The notes: a model not told the origin generated them from the sequence alone. A stretch of DNA of 64,000 bases from an uncultured Barnesiella sp. (GCA_944320995.1 CALUJQ010000001.1:170036-234035); one strand, 5' to 3'. Shown: positions 35,018-44,816, counted from the first letter of the stretch. Numbers and translations are program-made.

Positions 35018-36160
35018 TCAATGGACAATCCGTTTTTTCTTTTTCCGGTAAAGCCGTTTTATCCACAGGTAATATCCTGTGAGCGGTAGGCTGGCCCCCA
35101 GCAGAGCGGTGAGAAACCACAGAATACGGGTGACGCTGCCTCCCCAACTACCTACATGTACGGAATAAATCCACCCCCTTATTTTGCCCGAGTTGTCCAT
35201 GGTCTTGTAGGGTGAGGCTCCTGTAATTTTGCCCGATCGCGGGTCGAAGGAGTAGCGGTCGGCTCCTCGTGTATTTCCTAATCGATTGTTCGATACGCTG
35301 GCCGTTCCGTTTGAAATTTCGATTTTCAAGTTCTCTGGATTCTCTTTGGCGAGTTGGTCATATACTTGTTGCCAGTATGTAAATCGATTTGTTGTTGCCG
35401 ATTGAAGATTCTCGCTCTTGCCGGGTTCTCCTTTTTGGGATTTCTTCTTGTCGGCGGAGGTCGAGGTCATCATCTCTACGCCGAAGATTTTGTAGAAGCC
35501 GGAGCGGTACCAGTCGAACGACCATGTGAGACCCGTGAGTGCCATGACCAATACCAGCAGTAACGCATAGACGCCGCCTACGGCGTGTAGATCGTACCAG
35601 AATCGGGTTTTCCCTTTGTGCAGGGCTATCTTCACCCCGTTTGTCAAGTCCTGCCGGGAGCGAGGCCACCAAAGGACTACGCCGGAGAGCAATATGAAGA
35701 CAAACAGCAGAACTGTCACACCCGTAATGCGTTTCCCCCAGAATATACCGTCGTCGGACGGTGGGCTGTCGAGCAGCCAGCGGTGTAGCGAGAATACGGT
35801 TCGGAAGAAGGGAGAACGTTGACATTCACCTTTGATTATGCCTGTGTAAGGATCGACATAGACTGCCGCACCCCGGGGCGCCGAGAGGTTCACTTGGTAG
35901 GTGCGGTCGGGTTGAGGATAGACGGTGACACCCTTTACCGAGATGCCCTCGGGCAGTTGGGCTGCTACCGTCTCTACCAAGTTGCCTATGGGTAGAGTGT
36001 GTTTACCGGGGTTTTCTACATAATAAAGGTCGTGGTTGGTGAGGCGGGTGATTTGATCTTCATATACGAGCAGGGCGCCGGTAAAACAGATCAATGAGAT
36101 GATGAGTCCGAAAGGTATCGATAGCCATAGGTGTATTTTACGAAATGTTTTTTTCATCAT
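35018..36160 (-). CDS. PepSY-associated membrane protein (iron-uptake-type)
   Basis: 380 residues. An N-terminal MKKTFRKIHLWLSIPFGLIISLICFTGALLVYEDQI block is the classic PepSY_TM opening (first helix about 12-33). A periplasmic PepSY domain follows, then helices near 145-168 (GVTVLLFVFILLSGVVLWWPR), 197-217 and 338-362. The family is found with siderophore and heme receptors and may include inner-membrane ferric reductases. It lies downstream of a TonB receptor and a DUF4374 lipoprotein on the same strand but is separated from them by a strong terminator. Confidence 0.88.
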   Translation of the reverse strand: MMKKTFRKIHLWLSIPFGLIISLICFTGALLVYEDQITRLTNHDLYYVENPGKHTLPIGNLVETVAAQLPEGISVKGVTVYPQPDRTYQVNLSAPRGAAVYVDPYTGIIKGECQRSPFFRTVFSLHRWLLDSPPSDDGIFWGKRITGVTVLLFVFILLSGVVLWWPRSRQDLTNGVKIALHKGKTRFWYDLHAVGGVYALLLVLVMALTGLTWSFDWYRSGFYKIFGVEMMTSTSADKKKSQKGEPGKSENLQSATTNRFTYWQQVYDQLAKENPENLKIEISNGTASVSNNRLGNTRGADRYSFDPRSGKITGASPYKTMDNSGKIRGWIYSVHVGSWGGSVTRILWFLTALLGASLPLTGYYLWIKRLYRKKKKRIVH

Positions 36161-36189
36161 AATTTCTCCTTATTGATATGTATAAATAA

Positions 36190-36228
36190 AAAGAACCTGC
36201 GATAAGTTCGATGGCAGGTTCTTTTTTT
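36190..36228 (-). terminator. Strong hairpin between DUF4374 and PepSY genes
   Basis: AAAGAACCTGC (36190-36200) pairs with GCAGGTTCTTT (36214-36224). On the minus strand TTTTTATTT follows the stem. It sits 12 bases after the DUF4374 stop and 30 before the PepSY start, inside an otherwise continuous gene series. Confidence 0.75.
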
Positions 36229-36239
36229 CGGGCAAAGGA

Positions 36240-37715
36240 TTATCGGGCATTCAGCCGACCAATTCCGCTCACGGTAGTGGCCACGATAGTGAGGCCTTTG
36301 GTCGCGGTGGCTGTTGCGGGATTTATTTTGTATACGGCGGGGTATCCGCTCGTGGTGCTTACGACTACGTAGGCGTCGCCGTTGTCGCTGATGTAAGGGG
36401 TGTTGCTGAATCCGCTGACGTCGGAGGGGAAGCCTGTGATTGTTTTGAGTGTGCCGTCGCCCTGTGTGTCGAAGATGGCCAGCCGGTTGGCTGTGCCGCT
36501 GAATCCCTGTTCGTCATAGGCCAGCAGCATGATGTAGTTGCCCGAGATATACCAGCTTCGCAGGAATGCGGCTTCGCTGCCGTCGGGGTTTTTCAGCGTT
36601 TTGTAATAGTTGGGGTCAAAGTCGATTTGGTCCCATGCCGAGTTGGTGTTGATGCGTACCGCTCCGGCCGGCAAGGTGGTCTGTTGGCGGGAGTCTTTCA
36701 TGGTCTTGGCATAACTCGGAGAGAGGAGATAGATGTAGCCGTCGTCGGCTTTCCACAACATTTGGTAATATTGCGAGCGGTTGCGGCCGCAGGCATAGCT
36801 TATCTTGTCGCTTTTGATAACCCGGTGTTCTTGGAGGGTTTCATCTTTGAAAATGGCGACCCAGCATTCGTCGGGATATTGTGTCCATTGCAACTCATTG
36901 GCATTGTACGAACTGCTGCCCGAGCCGCCCGATTCGGTTTTGACGAGGTCCTCGTAGCCTTCGCGCACGAAGCCGTGTTCCTTTCCGTTGACGGTTTGTA
37001 TGTAACCCCATTGGCTCAAGCCCATGGGAACGGCAGCCGAGTAGAGGTAGTTGCCTACCTGTTCGAGCCCGGCGAGTGTTACATACTCGCCATTGCCGAG
37101 AAGGTTTTCCGACCGCAGTTTTGCATTGGTGGCTCCGGCCCCGTCTTTGGCTGTTTCGTTGCGGGCGTCGATATAGGCCGGCAGGAAGTGCCTCGGGTAG
37201 TAGGTTTCGGTGACAGTCTCGCCTTTGGTGTTGGTATAGGAATAGCTTTGGCCGTCGATAGTCCCTTTACCCGTCGAGGTGGTCATGATATAGTCGTTGT
37301 AAAAGCCGTAGGTGGTGAAGCGGCTCAACTTGTAGGTGTTGGCGTTTTTCACCATTTCGAAATTCGAATTTAGGTCATAGGAGGCTGTTTGCCCCGCTTC
37401 ACCTTGGTTGTAGTTGAGAGCAAAGAGCGATTTTTGTCCGTAGAAAACCCAGTAAGTCGCTCCGTCGTTCTGTGTGCCTTGTGCTGTCGGGGTTACCTTG
37501 TAGTTGGGGTCGTCCAGCCGGTCGGCTGTGAGCAATACGTTGGTGGCGTTGTCGCCAGTCCCTACCGAGGCGGCAATGACATAGTTGCCTTTCGATACTT
37601 CGGTCATGCCGGCTACATCGGCGGGTGCGGCGGGACCATCTTCTTCACACGATATGAACATCATACCGGTCATCATCATAGCCGCATTGGCGGCCCAAAA
37701 GGAGATTTTTTTCAT
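36240..37715 (-). CDS. DUF4374-family lipoprotein
   Basis: 491 residues from ATG 37715 ([23 protein letters not shown]), giving a lipoprotein signal with Cys at about residue 23; seven extra upstream codons are unneeded. The body is a beta-rich, propeller-like domain with repeating strands ([56 protein letters not shown]). DUF4374 lipoproteins are commonly encoded between TonB receptors and PepSY proteins in Bacteroidetes iron-uptake loci, as here. A surface role in siderophore or heme capture is inferred from this context. Confidence 0.85.
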   Translation of the reverse strand: MKKISFWAANAAMMMTGMMFISCEEDGPAAPADVAGMTEVSKGNYVIAASVGTGDNATNVLLTADRLDDPNYKVTPTAQGTQNDGATYWVFYGQKSLFALNYNQGEAGQTASYDLNSNFEMVKNANTYKLSRFTTYGFYNDYIMTTSTGKGTIDGQSYSYTNTKGETVTETYYPRHFLPAYIDARNETAKDGAGATNAKLRSENLLGNGEYVTLAGLEQVGNYLYSAAVPMGLSQWGYIQTVNGKEHGFVREGYEDLVKTESGGSGSSSYNANELQWTQYPDECWVAIFKDETLQEHRVIKSDKISYACGRNRSQYYQMLWKADDGYIYLLSPSYAKTMKDSRQQTTLPAGAVRINTNSAWDQIDFDPNYYKTLKNPDGSEAAFLRSWYISGNYIMLLAYDEQGFSGTANRLAIFDTQGDGTLKTITGFPSDVSGFSNTPYISDNGDAYVVVSTTSGYPAVYKINPATATATKGLTIVATTVSGIGRLNAR

Positions 37716-37748
37716 GTGCTTGCAGTTTTTAAACATATATTTATTGTG

Positions 37749-40175
37749 TTATTCGCCGAAGTGGATACGTATCTTTCCGTAAAAAGCCCGGCCTGCTTTT
37801 TGAAGGCTGAAATTGTCGTAGAGTTTTTCGTCGGTGAGGTTTTGACACTCGAACGACAGGTTGTATCGACCGTTTTTCAGACTAAGCCCGATCGTGAGGT
37901 TGTGCGAAAACTGGTCGGGGACGATGTATTCGCTGCTATTGGTGCCGATTACCTCGGAGTTGTAACAGAAGCTGTGCAGATAACGATTGTCGTAGGTTAC
38001 GGTGAGGAGATTACCTTTACGACCGAAGTCGGGCCAATAGAGGTTGATGTCGCTGTCGGCAAACCGATAGGGGATGTTGGCCATGCGGGCTTTGTAGGTG
38101 AGGTTGGGTGTCGAATTGCCCGTGCTTCCTATCTGGTATTTCTCCATATCGCGCACGTCCATTTGGGTGAAATTACCGCCGATGTCGAACCAACGGCCGA
38201 AGCGGTAGCGCAGCGACAGGTTGAAACCTTTGGTCACTACCTTCCCATAGTTGGTGTAGGTGGCGTTCTCTTTGCCTCCGCTCAGGTCTTGAATGTTGCG
38301 TTGGATATAATCTTTGGTGTTGCGGTAGAGGAGTCCGCCCTCGGCATAGAGCGAATGTTTTCCCACGCTTTTCGAATAGCTGAGGTTGAAGTTGAAATTG
38401 TCGCTCTTTTCGGGACGGATGTTTACTTCGCCGCTCTCCAAATCTTCGTCGCCAAACATCTCTTCGATGGAGGGCAGTCGGTACGCTTTTTCGTAGGATA
38501 GTTTGGCCTGCAATTCGGGCAGCAGGAAGTAGGTGCCTGCCGCGCCATATCCGGCCGCATTGACGTTGCGCTCGATCATGACAAATTCGGTCCCTTTGTC
38601 GTCGGTGGCCATGGGGCCCGATACATATTGGTGGTAATATTTCCCGAAAAAGGAGAGGTTCCAATGTTCCGAGGGCATGAGCCGATAGGAGAGGCCGGCA
38701 ATGTCCTTGCGGGTATCTTTGGCAAATTCGTTTTTGATTTCGGTGCCGGTGAGTAGCGACGAGTTGGAGCGATGGAAGGCGTTCCACACGTTGTTGAAGG
38801 TGAGCGTGTGAACTTGTGAGATGCGATAGACAATGGTTGCCGTGGCATTCCAGTTATTGTTGTAGGAGCAGGCATGTTGCTCGCTCTGTTCGCCGCGGCC
38901 GTTGGTTTGCAGTTTACGCTCTCCGAACCAGTTGTAACGGTAGCTGGCTGTGTCGATATTGGTGGTGATGTTGCGGTTGTAGTTGGCAGTGAGCGATACT
39001 TTCAACCCTTTGACAAAGAGGTCGCGTTTGCTATATTCGAGCGAGGGCATGAGCGACAGTCCCCGACGGTGCTTTTCCCCGAAGACCGTATGTTGGCGCA
39101 CTCCGGTCTGTATCTCCTTGTACATGTTCGAGCCGGTGAAGCTCACCATCAAGCGGTCGGCCCACGACTTATCCACAAATCCGGCTTTCATGACGATTGC
39201 CTCATTGTGAAAGGTGTCGTTGAAACGCTTTACCCGAAATATTTCGTTGGTAATCACCGATGAACCATCTTCTTTCCATTGCTCCACGTGGTCGGCATCG
39301 ATGTTGTAGTTGTTGTCGGAATAGTTTTGGAAGGCGTTGATCTCGTAGGTGAATCCGTTTTTGAATGTTTGCCCGAAGTTGACGTTAGACTTGTGGGTGT
39401 TGAATGAACCGTAGGAGTAGGAGGCATCTAAAAACCACTGCCGGCGCTTTTGATTGGTGACGATGTTGATGACCCCACCTATGGCGTCGGTGCCGAAGCC
39501 CACGGGGACCACACCTTTGTAGATTTCGATACGGTCGGCAAATCCTACGGGAATATTGTTCAACCCGAAGGAGCTGCCCACCCCCTCTTGCGGCACGCCG
39601 TCGATAAAGATTTTCACATGTTTGCCGCTGAACCCGTCGAGCATTACTTGCATATCGGAACCCACGCCGCCCGATTCGCGTAATTTCATACCGGGGGCTT
39701 TGGCGAGGGCATCGCTCAGGTTTTTGGTCGTGTTTCTCAGTTCTTTGGTATCGAGGGCTACGGCATTGAAGGCCGAGCGTTGTACTCGGTTCACACCGGT
39801 AGAAAAGACGGTCACTTCGTTCAATTCGCAGTCTACCGGGGTGAGTGTGATGTCGAGGGTTGTGGATTTCCCTTTTCGCAGCGAGATGGGTTTTTCGAAA
39901 GTTTTGTATCCGATGGCCGATACGACCAGCATGTAGTCGCCGCAGGGTGCTTTTATGCGGTAGTATCCCTTGTCGTTGGTGGTGCCGGCAAAAGTGGTCC
40001 CTTTCAGGTAGACGGTAGCGAAGTCTACCTCTTTTTTATCTTCGGTATTTTTCGAGATGATTATTCCCGATATTTCGGCCCCGCCACCCCGTCGGTGGTG
40101 GTGATGTTGTGCCTGTGCCGGGAGTGAGAGCACTAAAATCGTACCATATAAAAAGAGCGAAATCAGAGTTTTCAC
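37749..40175 (-). CDS. TonB-dependent receptor with His-rich N-terminus
   Basis: 808 residues. The start is GTG at 40175, because the signal peptide (VKTLISLFLYGTILVLSLPAQAQ) begins there and no ATG is close; a longer ATG frame adds 56 odd residues. Directly after the signal comes HHHHRRGGG, then a carboxypeptidase-like domain (about 33-115), a plug (about 130-230, LSDALAKAPGMKLRESGGVGSDMQVMLDG, IEIYKGVVPVGFGTDAIGGVINIV) and a barrel ending in RIHFGE. Together with DUF4374 and PepSY genes downstream it is probably a siderophore or heme receptor. The His cluster could bind a metal. Confidence 0.92.
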   Translation of the reverse strand: MKTLISLFLYGTILVLSLPAQAQHHHHRRGGGAEISGIIISKNTEDKKEVDFATVYLKGTTFAGTTNDKGYYRIKAPCGDYMLVVSAIGYKTFEKPISLRKGKSTTLDITLTPVDCELNEVTVFSTGVNRVQRSAFNAVALDTKELRNTTKNLSDALAKAPGMKLRESGGVGSDMQVMLDGFSGKHVKIFIDGVPQEGVGSSFGLNNIPVGFADRIEIYKGVVPVGFGTDAIGGVINIVTNQKRRQWFLDASYSYGSFNTHKSNVNFGQTFKNGFTYEINAFQNYSDNNYNIDADHVEQWKEDGSSVITNEIFRVKRFNDTFHNEAIVMKAGFVDKSWADRLMVSFTGSNMYKEIQTGVRQHTVFGEKHRRGLSLMPSLEYSKRDLFVKGLKVSLTANYNRNITTNIDTASYRYNWFGERKLQTNGRGEQSEQHACSYNNNWNATATIVYRISQVHTLTFNNVWNAFHRSNSSLLTGTEIKNEFAKDTRKDIAGLSYRLMPSEHWNLSFFGKYYHQYVSGPMATDDKGTEFVMIERNVNAAGYGAAGTYFLLPELQAKLSYEKAYRLPSIEEMFGDEDLESGEVNIRPEKSDNFNFNLSYSKSVGKHSLYAEGGLLYRNTKDYIQRNIQDLSGGKENATYTNYGKVVTKGFNLSLRYRFGRWFDIGGNFTQMDVRDMEKYQIGSTGNSTPNLTYKARMANIPYRFADSDINLYWPDFGRKGNLLTVTYDNRYLHSFCYNSEVIGTNSSEYIVPDQFSHNLTIGLSLKNGRYNLSFECQNLTDEKLYDNFSLQKAGRAFYGKIRIHFGE

Positions 40176-40207
40176 GTTTAATCTGTTTTTACATTCTAAA
40201 TCCGCTG

Positions 40208-40215
40208 CAAAATTA
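40208..40215 (-). promoter_or_regulatory. -7 element for the His-rich TonB receptor
   Basis: The minus strand reads TAATTTTG, 32 bases upstream of the GTG start. No Fur-like palindrome was recognised around it. The remaining ~330 bases up to 40552 show no gene. Confidence 0.4.
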
Positions 40216-40552
40216 CCGTTCTCCCAAAGGGTGTACAATCGCTTTTTGTAGGTATTTGTGCGGGAGTAGTCTCGTCCGACTCCCCATTTTTTTGCGATGC
40301 CCGAGGCGTAAGGAACCTTTCCCTCGATCATCACCTCTGCCATTTCGATCTCTATGGACGACGATATGGGGAAGACCTGTTTCCCCTATGAAAATGTGTA
40401 CGGCCGGAGTATGTGTTTGTTACCGATGAGAGCGAGGTGTTTTTTTCGATTCGGCTCGGTTTTTCGGTAGTAAGGGATTGTCGCGAGCGGGTGAGAGATA
40501 AAATTTCGATTAATATATGATGAACTCCCGAAATTTTGCGTATGTTTGCAGC

Positions 40553-40957
40553 ATGAAAGATTTTATCAGGAATATACTCGTTTTCACGTTGGCCCTTGTG
40601 TTCGGGCTGTCGTCGGCTGCGCTTTGTTCGGCCGATGTGGAGCGGGAGTTCGTGAAATCTGAAAATACGCAATATCCCTATTCGCTGATTGATGACAGCA
40701 CACAGTCGGTTCCGATACAGAATTTTGTGGCGCTTGTCCCTGTCGAGCGTATCGCTGCTGTAACTCAGCCTCGGGTCCCTGCGTCGCCTTTGGTCTCTCG
40801 GGTGTGGAATCACACCGATTTTGCCAGCGAGCAGCAATTTTATTGCCTGTTGGCCTCGTTGCATGAAAAGGAGGTTAAAAACGACTATGGGGATTATAAA
40901 TCCCGATTATGTTACGACGGGCATTATCTATATACATTCTGTAAACTCCTTATTTAG
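40553..40957 (+). CDS. Small exported protein of unknown function
   Basis: 134 residues from ATG 40553, with a signal peptide (MKDFIRNILVFTLALVFGLSSAALCSA, cleavage near 27). The mature part is about 107 residues with no motif I recognise; it contains a Cys-L-L-A-S-L-H-E segment and ends hydrophobic (YTFCKLLI). A perfect -7 match (TATGTTTG, 40541-40548) ends only 4 bases before this ATG, so the transcript may have almost no leader. An ATG at 40517 is possible but hides the signal. Confidence 0.6.
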   Translation: MKDFIRNILVFTLALVFGLSSAALCSADVEREFVKSENTQYPYSLIDDSTQSVPIQNFVALVPVERIAAVTQPRVPASPLVSRVWNHTDFASEQQFYCLLASLHEKEVKNDYGDYKSRLCYDGHYLYTFCKLLI

Positions 40958-41120
40958 CTGATGTAGAGGGGACAACCTCTTTCCCTTTCGGAAGTCGGTC
41001 GCCGCTTCCGGCCCGCTTGTCGCATGCGGTTGTGCGGCACACGGATTCTTGTCTTGTCGGCAGGAGAGTTTGGCGACAGCCAAAAATCATAAATTTATAA
41101 CTAAACATCAGCTTATTAAA

Positions 41121-41654
41121 ATGGAAAATATAGAAAAAGATACTACTGTATCGAAATTTGCAGAAAATCCTTATGTAGAAATGAAAAAGAAACTCTCCAT
41201 GAACGGAGTGTTTTCGATGTTGATTGCCATATTGGCATTTGCCGGTTCGGCGATAGTCGCAGATCCGCAATCGTCGTTGAAACTTTTTTTGGTCGTTTTG
41301 GGAGTTTGCTTTGGCGTCTATGGTTTGATAAAGGTCGCTATGGGCAACAAGATTGCCGTGAGTAAAACCAATGGCAAGGTATTGAAAAAACACGAACTGC
41401 TTTTTGAGAGCGGAGAGGTTTCCCGCTTGAAACAGATTGTCGAATCGGGCAATTTCCAGTCGGTAACTTCGTTGCATCGCGCCGTAGGTCATAAGGCGGG
41501 AGCAAAACTGACTCTCTTTATCGATGCCGACCATACGTTTGCCACAGCACAAGTTTCGGAGTTTATCCCCTTTGACTATGAGCCGGTGATGAATCCCATG
41601 TGTTTCGAAGGCGAAGCCGTAAAAGAAATTGCCTCTGTCATGGTTGCGGCATAA
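41121..41654 (+). CDS. Small membrane protein of unknown function
   Basis: 177 residues from ATG 41121 (MENIEKDTTVSKFAENPYVEMKKKLS). Two adjacent membrane helices (about 30-48 and 54-74, FLVVLGVCFGVYGLIKVAMG) are followed by a cytoplasmic domain of about 100 residues (LLFESGEVSRLKQIVESGNFQSVTSLHR, DADHTFATAQVSEFIPFDYEPV). It resembles an uncharacterised Bacteroidales family, but I cannot name it. It is followed by a strong terminator. Confidence 0.75.
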   Translation: MENIEKDTTVSKFAENPYVEMKKKLSMNGVFSMLIAILAFAGSAIVADPQSSLKLFLVVLGVCFGVYGLIKVAMGNKIAVSKTNGKVLKKHELLFESGEVSRLKQIVESGNFQSVTSLHRAVGHKAGAKLTLFIDADHTFATAQVSEFIPFDYEPVMNPMCFEGEAVKEIASVMVAA

Positions 41655-41680
41655 CGCAGACAGACGTATTGTATTGTTGT

Positions 41681-41699
41681 GGCCGGGAGAGCCCCGGCC
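41681..41699. other. GC-rich hairpin without T tract
   Basis: GGCCGGG (41681-41687) and CCCGGCC (41693-41699) with a 5-base loop, 27 bases after the membrane protein gene. It may stabilise the mRNA end. Confidence 0.4.
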
Positions 41700-41752
41700 T
41701 GAAAAAGGGGACGATAGGTTGTACGAACGACCAGCATCGTGGTATTTTTTTG

Positions 41753-41803
41753 AAGACTCTTCCCGTTTGAGGATTGTATATTCCGAGCGGGAAGAGTCTT
41801 TTT
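41753..41803 (+). terminator. Terminator after the small membrane protein gene
   Basis: AAGACTCTTCCCG (41753-41765) pairs perfectly with CGGGAAGAGTCTT (41788-41800), and the T run continues to 41803. Confidence 0.8.
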
Positions 41804-41884
41804 ATGAAAATGCTATCTCGACATTGCTTTTTGCTCATAAAAAAAGTTTGTAAACAGAAATTTGCGAGAGAATGAGGTTATTTG

Positions 41885-41915
41885 TTGGCGAATTGATTTG
41901 TATTTGCTATCTTTG
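41885..41915 (+). promoter_or_regulatory. Promoter of the aspartate aminotransferase gene
   Basis: TTG (41885-41887), 20 bases, then TATCTTTG (41908-41915), 30 bases before the ATG. Confidence 0.55.
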
Positions 41916-41945
41916 CAGGAAATAAAACCCTAAAAAGCTATTCTC

Positions 41946-43139
41946 ATGAATCAAGTATCCGATCGTTTGGCAGCACTTGCTCCGTCGCAAACATTGGCCA
42001 TGTCGCAAAAAAGTAATGAACTGAAAGCACAGGGAGTCGATGTTATTAACCTAAGTGTGGGAGAACCCGATTTCAACACGCCTCAACATATCAAAGAGGC
42101 CGCAAAGAAAGCGATAGACGACAATTTTTCGTTCTATTCGCCCGTGCCCGGATATATGGATTTGCGAAAGGCTATCTGTGCAAAACTTAAAAACGAAAAC
42201 GATCTTGATTTTACCCCCGAGCAAATAGTTGTTTCCAATGGTGCGAAACAATCTATTTGCAATACGATCCTTGCTTTGGTCAATCCCGGTGATGAAGTGG
42301 TTTTGCCGGCTCCCTATTGGGTGAGCTATGTCGAAATGGTGAAATTGGCCGAGGGGAAGAATGTAATTGTCGAGACGGGTATCGAACAGGAATTCAAAAT
42401 GACGGCCGAGCAACTCGAAGCGGCGATCACTCCCCGGACCAAGATGCTTATCCTCTGTTCCCCCTCCAACCCTACGGGAAGCGTCTATTTGCATGACGAA
42501 CTGAAAGCATTGGCCGAGGTATTGGAGCGTCACCCCGGTGTCTTCGTTATTGCCGATGAGATATACGAACATATCAATTATGTGGGGGCGCACCAAAGTA
42601 TAGCCCAGTTCCCTTCCATTCGCGACCGGGTAATAATTGTCAACGGGGTATCCAAAGGATATGCCATGACGGGTTGGCGTATCGGCTTTATCGCCGCCCC
42701 GTTGTGGGTAGCCAAGGCTTGCAACAAATTGCAGGGGCAATACACTTCGGGAGCTTCGTCGATTGCCCAAAAAGCTGCCGCTGCCGCATTTGCCGGAGAC
42801 CAGAGCTGCGTTGAGGTCATGCGGCAAGCCTTCGAACGCCGCCGCGACTTGGTGGTGGGCTTGGCCAAGGAGATTCCCGGGTTGAAAGTCAACAACCCGC
42901 AAGGGGCTTTCTATCTCTTCCCCGAAGTGAGTTGCTATCTGGGCAAGAGTGCCGGCGACCGTCAAATCAACACTTCGTCCGACCTCGCCATGTATATCCT
43001 CGAAGAGGGCCATGTGGCTACCGTGGCCGGCGATGCTTTCGGCGCACCCAGCTATTTGCGCCTCTCCTATGCTACCTCCGAAGAGAATATTACCGAAGCT
43101 ATGCGCCGCATGAAAGAGGTCCTCGCCCGGTTGAAATAA
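41946..43139 (+). CDS. aspC: Class I aminotransferase, probable aspartate aminotransferase
   Basis: 397 residues. Fold-type I PLP enzyme of the Ib aspartate aminotransferase subgroup, interconverting aspartate and oxaloacetate with glutamate. Seen: INLSVGEPDFNTPQHI, YSPVPGYMDLRKAI, VSNGAKQSICNTILAL, APYWVSY, LCSPSNPTGSVY, VIADEIYEHINY, the PLP lysine in VNGVSKGYAMTGWRIGF (near residue 239) and FEVMRQAF-type RRRDLVVGL. It would feed aspartate into the threonine and methionine genes elsewhere in the window. It is transcribed alone, with a terminator after it. Confidence 0.92.
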   Translation: MNQVSDRLAALAPSQTLAMSQKSNELKAQGVDVINLSVGEPDFNTPQHIKEAAKKAIDDNFSFYSPVPGYMDLRKAICAKLKNENDLDFTPEQIVVSNGAKQSICNTILALVNPGDEVVLPAPYWVSYVEMVKLAEGKNVIVETGIEQEFKMTAEQLEAAITPRTKMLILCSPSNPTGSVYLHDELKALAEVLERHPGVFVIADEIYEHINYVGAHQSIAQFPSIRDRVIIVNGVSKGYAMTGWRIGFIAAPLWVAKACNKLQGQYTSGASSIAQKAAAAAFAGDQSCVEVMRQAFERRRDLVVGLAKEIPGLKVNNPQGAFYLFPEVSCYLGKSAGDRQINTSSDLAMYILEEGHVATVAGDAFGAPSYLRLSYATSEENITEAMRRMKEVLARLK

Positions 43140-43185
43140 GATTGACAGCAGGAGGGTTTTCTTGAAACCGATAATAAAGTAAGTT

Positions 43186-43222
43186 AAACCCCACTGTGCC
43201 TCGCGGCGCGGTGGGGTTTTTG
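43186..43222 (+). terminator. Terminator of the aspartate aminotransferase gene
   Basis: AAACCCCAC (43186-43194) pairs with GTGGGGTTT (43211-43219), followed by Ts. Confidence 0.85.
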
Positions 43223-43531
43223 CTAACTAAAAACAAACTCCAATCTTTTTGGATTTTTTCTTGCAATGTAGATCTGTTTTTTTGAATATTGGTTATTATT
43301 GGCTTTACGAGTTCATGTTTTTTTGAGCGGTCGTATGGGGTACTCTTTCGGTCGTGCCGGTCGAGGAGCCGTAGAATATACCTGTTCTTTTTATCATATC
43401 GACCGCTGTTTGGTTTGATGGTTCAAAGTAATAGATTCTTGCCTGCTTGCCCAATACCTATTTGTAGTGATTTTTGGGTTATCCCTACTTAGTTTGAGGG
43501 AAAAAGGGGAGAGATACTCCTGTTTGGATAT
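43223..43531. other. Non-coding stretch between aspC and luxS
   Basis: About 310 bases. I see no gene, promoter element of quality or repeat here. Confidence 0.5.
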
Positions 43532-43566
43532 GAAAATCCCCGGTATGATAAATATTTATACCGGGG
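43532..43566 (-). terminator. Terminator of the mtnN-luxS operon
   Basis: CCCCGGTAT (43538-43546) pairs perfectly with ATACCGGGG (43558-43566). On the minus strand ATTTTC follows the stem. It lies 20 bases past luxS. Confidence 0.75.
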
Positions 43567-43586
43567 AGAATTGTCTTGTGGATTCC

Positions 43587-44075
43587 TTACTCCTTGACCG
43601 TAGGATAGACGATATTTTTCTCCTCGATGACGTCGAGGACCTCGCGCAGGTATTTGTCGGCTTCCCAGCGAGCCATGGGCAGGTCGTGCAACAGGTAGTT
43701 GCCGCAATCGCGGGGGGCGGCTCCGGGTATTTCGCCTTCGAAGTCGCGGATAAAGCGGAAAGTTTCACGCATGAGTTCGACTATATCTTTCGAGTCGAGG
43801 TCGCCTTGCAAGAGGAAGTAGTTGCCGGTGCAGCAGCCCATTGGTCCCCAGAATACGATTTTGTCGCCCCATACCGGGTGGTTGCGCAAGTAGGTGGCGG
43901 CAAGGTGTTCGATGGTGTGCAGGGCTCCGTAGCCGATTGCCGGCTCGCGGTTGGGTTCTTTCATGCGAATGTCGAAGGTGGTGACTACGTGGTCGCCCAT
44001 ATAATCTTTTCGCGAGACGTAGATGCCGCGCAGCAGATGAATGTGGTCGATGGTAAAACTGGGTATTTTTTTCAT
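43587..44075 (-). CDS. luxS: S-ribosylhomocysteine lyase LuxS
   Basis: 162 residues. Splits S-ribosylhomocysteine to homocysteine and the AI-2 precursor DPD. The metal site is complete: HTIEH with both His near residues 53-57, and the catalytic/metal Cys in GPMGCCTGNYFLL. The N-terminal FTIDHIHLLRGIYVSR is typical. It follows mtnN after 27 bases, giving both steps of S-adenosylhomocysteine recycling in one operon. Confidence 0.96.
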   Translation of the reverse strand: MKKIPSFTIDHIHLLRGIYVSRKDYMGDHVVTTFDIRMKEPNREPAIGYGALHTIEHLAATYLRNHPVWGDKIVFWGPMGCCTGNYFLLQGDLDSKDIVELMRETFRFIRDFEGEIPGAAPRDCGNYLLHDLPMARWEADKYLREVLDVIEEKNIVYPTVKE

Positions 44076-44102
44076 ATCGGTTGGTATTTATATGTGGGAA
44101 TG

Positions 44103-44786
44103 TTATAATTTTTCGATAAGCCGGGTGAGAATCTCGAACGAACGGTGGGGGGCATTGTCCCAGAAATGGTTGTATTGGTCAATGTGTCTATCGATGCCGG
44201 GGGTGTCGCTGATGATACGGAAGCTGAGGAAGGGTATCCCGCATATATGACATACCTGAGCAATGGAGCCCGACTCCATATCGACGGCCATGCCTTCGGG
44301 GAAGGCTTGTTTAATCTCGGCCAACTCTCCGGGGGCGGTGATGAAACGGTCGCCGCTGCATACCAATCCTTTGTAGAGGCGCAGATCGGTTTTGATTTGC
44401 AACGCTTTTTCTACCAATGCGGGGTCGCTGTGGTATCGGGTGGGAAATCCTTGCACCTGCCCCCATTCATTGCCTTGGCCGCACCATACATCGTGATAGA
44501 CTATTTCATCGCCCACCACGATGTCCATGACTTGCATCGACGGGTCTATGCCGCCGGCTATGCCGGTGTTCAGCACGCAGTCGGGAGCGTAGCGGTCGAT
44601 GAGTTCGTAGGCCCGTATGGCCGACGCTACTTTGCCTATGCCGCTTTGGGTGAGGATAAACTGGTGATCCCCGCTGTTCCCGATAATAAAGAGCGAGGCG
44701 TTGTGCCGCTCTTCCCGGGGATTTTCGAAAAGGCGTCGAACGCAAGCCAACTCGCTTGCCATAGCAACGATGATACCTATTTTCAT
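44103..44786 (-). CDS. mtnN: 5'-methylthioadenosine / S-adenosylhomocysteine nucleosidase
   Basis: 227 residues. Removes adenine from methylthioadenosine and S-adenosylhomocysteine. Seen: MKIGIIVAMASELACV at the start, LTQSGIGKVASAIRAYELI, VLNTGIAGGID, VCSGDRFI, and AVDMESGSIAQVCHICGIPFLSFRIISD with the catalytic Glu and Asp. It is the upstream gene of the luxS operon. The MTAN fold is certain; adenine-nucleosidase specificity follows from the context. Confidence 0.94.
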   Translation of the reverse strand: MKIGIIVAMASELACVRRLFENPREERHNASLFIIGNSGDHQFILTQSGIGKVASAIRAYELIDRYAPDCVLNTGIAGGIDPSMQVMDIVVGDEIVYHDVWCGQGNEWGQVQGFPTRYHSDPALVEKALQIKTDLRLYKGLVCSGDRFITAPGELAEIKQAFPEGMAVDMESGSIAQVCHICGIPFLSFRIISDTPGIDRHIDQYNHFWDNAPHRSFEILTRLIEKL

Positions 44787-44816
44787 GCTGGTTGTTTTCT
44801 AATGGTTTTGTCGGAA

